The notes below the pieces were generated by a model. The model saw nothing but the letters and a program-made list of their open reading frames with translations, did not search any database and was not told the DNA's origin. A DNA stretch of 64,000 nucleotides. Source: Pseudomonas viridiflava. GTDB taxonomy: Bacteria; Pseudomonadota; Gammaproteobacteria; Pseudomonadales; Pseudomonadaceae. The translations under genes were made by a program, and so were the position numbers. Below are positions 59,050-64,000 of the stretch, piece after piece. The DNA is taken from assembly GCF_900582195.1 (NCBI RefSeq), contig NZ_UTHA01000125.1, positions 61,769 through 125,768 of the forward strand. Direction: 5' to 3'. The stretch's first letter is position 1, and each line of letters starts with the position of its first letter.

Positions 59050-60609
59050 TCAGATACGCCGCTCAACGTTTTGCCAGTAATGGGCGCGCAGATCTTTCTT
59101 CAGCACCTTGCCGACCGGGCTGCGCGGCAATGCATCAATGAAATCCACGGTTTTCGGCGACTTGACCGAGCCGAGCCGGCTCTTGCACAGCTCGATCAAC
59201 TCCTCGGCGGTGACGGTATGCCCGGCGCTCAACTCGACCACGGCTTTCACGCCCTCGCCCCATTGCTCATCCGGCACACCGATGACCGCGCAGTCCTGCA
59301 CCGCCGGATGACTCCACAGCACTTGCTCGACTTCACTGGGATAAACGTTGAATCCGCCGGAGATGATCATGTCTTTCTTGCGGTCGGTAATGTGCAGGTA
59401 GCCGTGCGCATCAACGTGGCCGATGTCGCCGGTGTGCAGCCAGCCATCGATGATGGTTTCTGCGGTTTTCTGCGGGTCCTTGTAATACCCCTTCATCACC
59501 AGATCGCCGCGTACACAGATTTCACCGGTTTGCCCCTGGCCGAGGATGTCCCCGGCGTCGCTGAGGATTTCCACGCGCACCAGCGGATTAGGCCGGCCCA
59601 CCGAAGACAGACGCTCGTCCGATGCCAGGCGTCCACCGTGCAGATGCTCGGCGGGCGGCAGGTTGGAGATCGAGGCCGGGGCTTCGGTCTGGCCGTAACC
59701 GCCGGCCATCACCGGACCGAAGGTCTCGATGGCTTGCTTGAGTTTGTCCACCGACATTGGCGCCGCGCCGTACAGGAAATACTTCAGCGAGCTGAAATCG
59801 ACCTTCTGCGCCAGATCCGGCACATCCAGCAGCCGATAGATCACGGTCGGCGGCAAAAAGGTTTCGGTGACCTTGTACTTCGGGATCATTGCCAGCATCA
59901 GCGCCGGATCCGGTTTGGTAATGATCACCACCGTGCCGCCGCGCGAGGTGCACGGCAGCGACAACGTGCCAGCGGTGTGGGTCATCGGCGCCGCCGCCAG
60001 GTTGACTGGCGGATGGTCATCCCCGTAAGGGAAATTGATCATGAAGTGCGCGCAGAACGTCTGGATGCTGCGATGAGTGTTCATCACCCCCTTGGGCAGC
60101 CCGGTGGTGCCGCCGGTTGGCGAGAGTGCCACGACATCGTCCAGTTGATACTCGACCTCCGGTGCCGTGACCGGCTGATCCTCAATCCAGGATTTGAGCG
60201 AAGGTGCGCCCGGCAGGTGCTCGTCGATGCAGATCCACAAACGGATTTTCGGCAGGCTCGGACGCAAGGCGTCGATGATCGGCGCGAACTCTCGCTGAAA
60301 AAACAGCACCTCGCAGTCGAAGGCATCGAGCACGTGCCGGTTCTCTTCGGCGCTGTTGCGTGCGCCGACGGGAATCCAGCACAGGTTGGCGCGCCAGAGT
60401 CCCAGGGTGCAGGTCCAGGCCACCGCGTCGTTGGCCGACCAGACCGCACCCTTGGTGCCGCTCGGCAAACCGGCCGCCAGCAATGCGTTGGCGATCCGGC
60501 AGGACAGATGGCGGACTTCGGTGAAGGTGAACACCCGATCGTCCTGGATGTACGCCGCGCCGTGCGGATTGATCCGCCAGCCACGGTCGAAGAAATCGAT
60601 AATCGCCAT
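59050..60609 (-). CDS. AMP-forming acyl-CoA synthetase
   Basis: ANL-superfamily ligase of 519 residues. The phosphate-binding loop is LSPTGGTTGLPKGVMNTHRS; the adenine/acid site is AGGYGQTEAPASISN; the hinge is DRKKDMIISGGFNVYPSEVE; the catalytic Lys is in PRSPVGKVLKKDLR near the C-terminus. The start at 60609 (MAIIDFFDRGW) is preferred to a longer frame reading into the upstream gene. It activates a carboxylic acid produced after amine removal. Co-transcribed with the saccharopine-dehydrogenase-like gene 10 bp upstream. Confidence 0.93.
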   Translation of the reverse strand: MAIIDFFDRGWRINPHGAAYIQDDRVFTFTEVRHLSCRIANALLAAGLPSGTKGAVWSANDAVAWTCTLGLWRANLCWIPVGARNSAEENRHVLDAFDCEVLFFQREFAPIIDALRPSLPKIRLWICIDEHLPGAPSLKSWIEDQPVTAPEVEYQLDDVVALSPTGGTTGLPKGVMNTHRSIQTFCAHFMINFPYGDDHPPVNLAAAPMTHTAGTLSLPCTSRGGTVVIITKPDPALMLAMIPKYKVTETFLPPTVIYRLLDVPDLAQKVDFSSLKYFLYGAAPMSVDKLKQAIETFGPVMAGGYGQTEAPASISNLPPAEHLHGGRLASDERLSSVGRPNPLVRVEILSDAGDILGQGQTGEICVRGDLVMKGYYKDPQKTAETIIDGWLHTGDIGHVDAHGYLHITDRKKDMIISGGFNVYPSEVEQVLWSHPAVQDCAVIGVPDEQWGEGVKAVVELSAGHTVTAEELIELCKSRLGSVKSPKTVDFIDALPRSPVGKVLKKDLRAHYWQNVERRI

Positions 60610-60619
60610 GTCGGTCACT

Positions 60620-61753
60620 TCACAGTTGAGTAACGGTTGCGCGGGCCAGGCCACGCTGTTCAAGGAAGCCCAGCAGGTAGCGATGACCGAAGGCTTTCGA
60701 GGACGAGGCGAAACCGGTCCTGGCGGTGTCGTTATTCAACAGCTTGACCACGGCAGCGGCGTGCAAGGCGCCGGTGGCGATGTACGGCGTGATGCCATGC
60801 ACGGTGGCACGCACTGCTGTCAGTTGACCGCGGCCGATCGCGAAGTCGACGGTGCGTTGCAGGGTGCTGCGCTCACGCGGTGGCATGCTCGGGGTGGTCG
60901 ATTGCACGAGGCTCTGAATCACCGCGTCCTGCTGTTCCTTGGGCAAGTGCTTGTATTCGGCTTCCCACTTCTCGCCCAGGCCGTGGACCATTTTCATCAC
61001 CGGGTTGTCGTAGAAGCCGACACAGGACATGCAGCTTCGCACGCGGCCATCATCTTCGAAGAACACCGGCAGCGAGGTGCCGCCCCAAGGGAGGCAGAAC
61101 ACCGCTTCCAGTAGATCGGGGCAGACCACGTTGAAGCTGGCGTTCGGTGCATAAGGCACCAGTTCCTTCTCCCACAGGTAGGCACCGGGGTAACGCACGC
61201 CTTCGAAAATGGTCGCCGTAGAACCGACAGTCACCCCGGCAGCACCGGTGCGCGGGCCACGGGTCAGGGTCGCGGTTTCCAGCGAATCGACACCCGGCGT
61301 TTCCAGGGCCAGTTCGGCGGCGATTTCGGCGTAGGTGTACATGTACGCCAACGATGGCGACAGCAGCAGCCCGGCCTGGCGATACAGCTCACCGAACTGG
61401 TCGCGCAAGGCCCGGATGTGCGCCTGCTCACCGGCCGGATCCAGATAATGGCAGCCAGCTTTCAAGGCCGCTTCCACGGCAGTCAGGCCGAAATTGATGA
61501 ACGGGCCGACCGTGTTGCACACCACGCGCGCACCTTTGAACACCGAGACCAGCGCGTCGACCTCGTGGGCGCATTCAATGATTTCGTAAGTGGCCGACTC
61601 CAGACCGACGACGCGTTGCGCCATCATTTCCTGAGCCCGCGCGGCGTTGCGTGCAACGGCGGTGAACGGGATGTGCTGGTCGATCAACCAGTCCATGATC
61701 AGCATGCCGGTGTAACCACTGGCGCCGTAGACAACGACAGGATATTTGGCCAT
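60620..61753 (-). CDS. Saccharopine-dehydrogenase-family NAD(P)-binding reductase
   Basis: A 377-residue protein with an N-terminal Rossmann fold (VVVYGASGYTGMLIMDWLI). The family's conserved NTVGPFINFGLTAVEAALKAGCHYLDPAGE (about 80-110) is also present. Members of this branch include trans-acting enoyl reductases and reductases of cyclic or isoprenoid acids rather than true lysine-pathway enzymes. Placement between an acyl-CoA ligase and an acyl-CoA dehydrogenase supports redox work on the acid skeleton. Substrate unknown. Confidence 0.85.
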   Translation of the reverse strand: MAKYPVVVYGASGYTGMLIMDWLIDQHIPFTAVARNAARAQEMMAQRVVGLESATYEIIECAHEVDALVSVFKGARVVCNTVGPFINFGLTAVEAALKAGCHYLDPAGEQAHIRALRDQFGELYRQAGLLLSPSLAYMYTYAEIAAELALETPGVDSLETATLTRGPRTGAAGVTVGSTATIFEGVRYPGAYLWEKELVPYAPNASFNVVCPDLLEAVFCLPWGGTSLPVFFEDDGRVRSCMSCVGFYDNPVMKMVHGLGEKWEAEYKHLPKEQQDAVIQSLVQSTTPSMPPRERSTLQRTVDFAIGRGQLTAVRATVHGITPYIATGALHAAAVVKLLNNDTARTGFASSSKAFGHRYLLGFLEQRGLARATVTQL

Positions 61754-61807
61754 CGGGATTTACCTCATTTGTTGTTTTTGGATGAGTGATGTCGGGTGAA
61801 TGCAGAA

Positions 61808-63091
61808 TCAGTTGTTGGCCCAACCTTCGGCGTACAGCTGCTGGGCAAGCAGCCCCAGGCGCATGGTCAGGACGCGGTTTTCGCCGTCCTCGATCAATGA
61901 CGACTGGGTGTCACGCAAGAGTTTTTCGATCGGGTATTCACGGGTGGTGCCATTGCCGCCGAACAGACGGAAAGCTTCCTGCACAACGGCCATTGCCTCT
62001 TCGGTCACCGTGACCTTGGCGGAGGCGGTAGCGTACGGATGGGTTTGCGGTGAAAGGCGCGCGAAGCTCAGCGAACGGCGGGCGACCGCACGGGCCGTTT
62101 CGACCCGACGCAACATGTCGCCCAAACGCAGTCGGGTCATCTGGTGGTCGATCAACGGATGCCCGCCCTGGCGGCGTTCATGGCAGTACTGCAGGGCCAT
62201 TTCGAAGGCGGCACGTGCGACGCCGGTGAACACCTGCCCCATGTGGGTGCCGGCGAACGACCAGGAAGAACTGACGGCGCCGTAGTAGTTGTCGCGCTCG
62301 GCGATAGCAAAGCGCCGGGGCACTCGTACGCTGTCGAAGTAGATTTCGCCTTGGGGCAAGGAGCGCTGGCCGATCTTGTCCAGCGGCTTGCCCTTGGACA
62401 CGCCCTTGAGATCGAGCGGAATAATCAGCGCAATCCCGTGCGGCCGGCCGTTCTCATCGTAAAAACCGTCACCGTAATCGGCACAGATCAAGCCCAGTGC
62501 CACTTGGGCGATGACGCCGTTGGAGACCCACGCCGAGCTTTGGCCGTTGAGGATGACTTCATCGCCAACCACTTTGGCGGTCAAGTTGCCGATATTGCCG
62601 GGCTTGCCCGCTGGCCAGTCTCGCGCCATGTCGAAGATCTGGTTGTCGCTGCCACGGTCGGGTTGGGTGGCCATCCAGCAGCCGATCCGGCCCTGGCAGA
62701 GTTCGACCAACTCGGCATTGCCGGCGGCAACGGCCATTTGCAGCGGGAAACCGGCGCAGCCCAAAGAGATCGCCAGCCCGGCATCACCCCAGCCGAGTTC
62801 TTCACCGATCAGCGATTCGATCCGCACCGCCATGTCCGGCGGCAGCTGCGCCAACAGCGCCGGGTCGAGTCCGAGTTTGGCGAATTCGGCAAACAGCGAG
62901 TAGTAAGGCGAGCCGGGGGCAACCACCTCTTCGGCGGTCATGCGATCCAGCTCGCGACCCAATGGTCGCAACACTTCTTTGGCGAAGCGGTGCACGGAGG
63001 ACTGAATCGCAGCCTCCTCTTCTGTCAGCGGGGTTTCGAAACCGGTGAGTCCGGCGGCTGGCAGGGTGAGTGTCGACTTGAGCGAGATCAT
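61808..63091 (-). CDS. Acyl-CoA dehydrogenase family protein
   Basis: FAD-dependent dehydrogenase of 427 residues. The ATG at 63091 follows GGAGGT with a 6-nt spacer; the frame extends to 63169 but without support. N-terminal helical domain (LTEEEAAIQSSVHRFAKEVLRPLGREL), middle FAD-contact region (CWMATQPDRGSDNQ, ILNGQSSAWVSNGVIA) and C-terminal domain (VQEAFRLFGGNGTTREYPIEKLLRD). The usual catalytic Glu region reads SLIEDGENRVL. First gene of the five-gene operon ending with the DAO-family oxidase; it carries the second copy of the shared operator. Confidence 0.9.
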   Translation of the reverse strand: MISLKSTLTLPAAGLTGFETPLTEEEAAIQSSVHRFAKEVLRPLGRELDRMTAEEVVAPGSPYYSLFAEFAKLGLDPALLAQLPPDMAVRIESLIGEELGWGDAGLAISLGCAGFPLQMAVAAGNAELVELCQGRIGCWMATQPDRGSDNQIFDMARDWPAGKPGNIGNLTAKVVGDEVILNGQSSAWVSNGVIAQVALGLICADYGDGFYDENGRPHGIALIIPLDLKGVSKGKPLDKIGQRSLPQGEIYFDSVRVPRRFAIAERDNYYGAVSSSWSFAGTHMGQVFTGVARAAFEMALQYCHERRQGGHPLIDHQMTRLRLGDMLRRVETARAVARRSLSFARLSPQTHPYATASAKVTVTEEAMAVVQEAFRLFGGNGTTREYPIEKLLRDTQSSLIEDGENRVLTMRLGLLAQQLYAEGWANN

Positions 63092-63177
63092 CAAAGTACC
63101 TCCATCGAGAGTGGCAACCGCTGCGCTGGCAACGTGCTGCGTCTTGTTATTTGTCATCGACTCTAACAAGCAAAATT

Positions 63178-63204
63178 ATTTAACGCAACAATCGTTATGT
63201 TTAT
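63178..63204 (+). promoter_or_regulatory. Candidate operator of the amine-degradation regulon, acyl-CoA dehydrogenase promoter
   Basis: Core AACAATCGTTATGTT with AT-rich flanks. It matches the complement of 48871-48897 at 22 of 27 positions despite being 14 kb away, and lies 87-113 bp upstream of the acyl-CoA dehydrogenase start. Confidence 0.65.
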
Positions 63205-63290
63205 TATTTCGAGCTTGCAAAGACTTCTTCAGGCACGGGAGAACCGGCCGGAAATCAGCAGTTTGTTTGAGAAAAATCGCGCTGAACTGC

Positions 63291-63319
63291 CGGGAAACCG
63301 GCATGGCGCCGGCCTCCCG
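63291..63319 (-). terminator. Possible terminator of the YCF48-like gene
   Basis: 12-bp imperfect stem (CGGGAAACCGGC with GCCGGCCTCCCG, 10 of 12 paired) and a 5-nt loop, 15 bp past the stop at 63335. A TTTTTC run appears only about 15-20 nt further on, so efficiency is uncertain. Confidence 0.45.
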
Positions 63320-63334
63320 ACATCCACCCGGGTA

Positions 63335-64000
63335 TCAGCGCCGAGAAACGACGCCTCTACGGGAAAACACGATCGGCGAGCCATCCGCGTTCAGCAGTGT
63401 CGCCGTGAGCGAAACCCCGTCGCCGCTGGGTTGCTCATGGAAACTTTGGCCACCGTCGTCACTGCGCACGAGCAAGCCGTCGAGCCCTACCGCAATGACT
63501 GTCTGCCCGGAAACATCGATGGCGGTGACCGAGCTCTTGCTCTGCAGCGGTACGCGCTGCCAGCGTGCGCCATCGGCGGAGCCGTGCAGCAACGTGCCGC
63601 GTTGCCCGCCCACCAGCAGCGAGCCGTCGCCCAGCACCGCCCCCGTCCACAAAGTGCCGCTGTAACCGGTATCCATGTAGCGCCAGTGCTTGCCCTGATC
63701 GTCCGAGTGCAATAACTGGCCGCGTTCGGCGGTGGCGTACAAGCGCCCTTCTCGATCGGCAAACAGCCCCATCAGGTTCAGATCGGCGCGCTTCGACCCT
63801 GGCGGAGCTTCAAGTTGCTGCTCGGTCCAGGTCTTGCCGCCGTCATCGGTGGTCAGCACCAGCGACCACAGCCCCACCGCCACCCCTTGCTGCGGATTGA
63901 AAAAGTGCACGGCAAACAGCGGCCGATCTTCCGCACTGGACAGGCGTTGCACCTGCCAGGTATCGCCGCCGTCAGTAGTGGCCGGAATCGCCCCCCAGTG
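63335..64000 (-). CDS. YCF48/BNR-repeat beta-propeller protein, 5'-truncated by window edge
   Basis: The frame is open to the right edge, giving 221 visible C-terminal residues. Repeated SxDxGxTW-type BNR/Asp-box units are seen: TTDGGDTWQ, TTDDGGKTWTEQQL, HSDDQGKHWRYMD, SDDGGQSFHEQPSG. This is the photosystem-II-assembly-factor-like (YCF48/HCF136) family, which in Pseudomonas often accompanies MMPL/RND-type transporters and lipid or terpenoid degradation genes. The start and any signal peptide are outside the window. Same strand as the acyl-CoA dehydrogenase operon but 243 bp upstream of it. Confidence 0.82.
   Translation of the reverse strand, partial: HWGAIPATTDGGDTWQVQRLSSAEDRPLFAVHFFNPQQGVAVGLWSLVLTTDDGGKTWTEQQLEAPPGSKRADLNLMGLFADREGRLYATAERGQLLHSDDQGKHWRYMDTGYSGTLWTGAVLGDGSLLVGGQRGTLLHGSADGARWQRVPLQSKSSVTAIDVSGQTVIAVGLDGLLVRSDDGGQSFHEQPSGDGVSLTATLLNADGSPIVFSRRGVVSRR

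Noticed and set aside
59071..60633. Long open frame (520 codons) on the plus strand opposite the acyl-CoA synthetase gene
   Set aside because: It mirrors the high-GC synthetase gene, has no recognisable protein features, and the minus-strand product has all ANL ligase motifs.

Overview
The window looks like a chromosomal segment of a fluorescent-group Pseudomonas. The support is high GC with Pseudomonas-like codon use, an MvaT-family H-NS-like protein, a DUF2790 exported protein, a TriC-like RND pump, many LysR regulators divergent from small catabolic operons, a xylA-xylFGH-xylR locus without xylB, and an inverted REP pair (REPIN) of the Pseudomonas GTGGGAGCGAGCC type. This is inference from gene content; no 16S or housekeeping marker is present. 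No tRNA, rRNA, CRISPR array, prophage or intact insertion sequence was seen.

Layout. 1-3.9 kb: end of an RND efflux adaptor gene and its inner-membrane pump. 3.9-6.9 kb: LysR regulator divergent from a nucleobase permease and a CDA-fold deaminase (base salvage). 7-10.9 kb: aldehyde dehydrogenase, CMD-family protein and quinone oxidoreductase operon with a divergent LysR. 11-17.9 kb: DUF2790 protein, then a sugar or sugar-acid cluster (Tat-exported SMP-30 lactonase, split transketolase, ACS-type MFS transporter, SDR dehydrogenase, divergent GcvA-like LysR). 17.9-23.9 kb: XRE-cupin regulator, B3/B4-domain protein, class V aminotransferase, thymidylate-kinase-like protein, MFS transporter and an exported phospholipase C/P1-nuclease-like protein. 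23.9-24.2 kb: 3' remnant of an aldehyde dehydrogenase gene. 24.3-27.8 kb: envelope/stress genes (three-gene holin-like/DUF3618 operon; CinA-like amidase, a membrane protein, DUF421). 27.9-39 kb: oxidoreductase/LysR pair, EamA exporter, Old Yellow Enzyme, a three-subunit periplasmic molybdo-aldehyde dehydrogenase with triheme cytochrome, MFS exporter and LysR. 39-45.7 kb: D-xylose uptake and isomerisation with XylR. 45.7-47 kb: an AT-rich, gene-poor stretch with two strong hairpins, followed by an MvaT paralogue and an OmpR-type response regulator whose phospho-acceptor Asp is replaced by Glu.

49-64 kb is the most interesting part. It carries a phytanoyl-CoA-type dioxygenase, a RidA protein, a TetR regulator, two paralogous flavin amine oxidases each coupled to its own diheme cytochrome c (in convergent orientation), a DAO-family oxidase, an atypical thiolase, an acyl-CoA ligase, a saccharopine-dehydrogenase-like reductase, an acyl-CoA dehydrogenase and a YCF48/BNR-repeat protein running off the edge. 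A 27-bp element is shared (22 of 27 positions) between the promoter of the dioxygenase gene (48871-48897) and that of the acyl-CoA dehydrogenase operon 14 kb away (63178-63204). This points to one regulon, probably under the TetR protein. The likely logic is oxidative deamination of an amine outside the cytoplasmic membrane with electrons passed to cytochrome c, RidA clearing imine/enamine products, then CoA activation and beta-oxidation-like degradation. The substrate is unknown.
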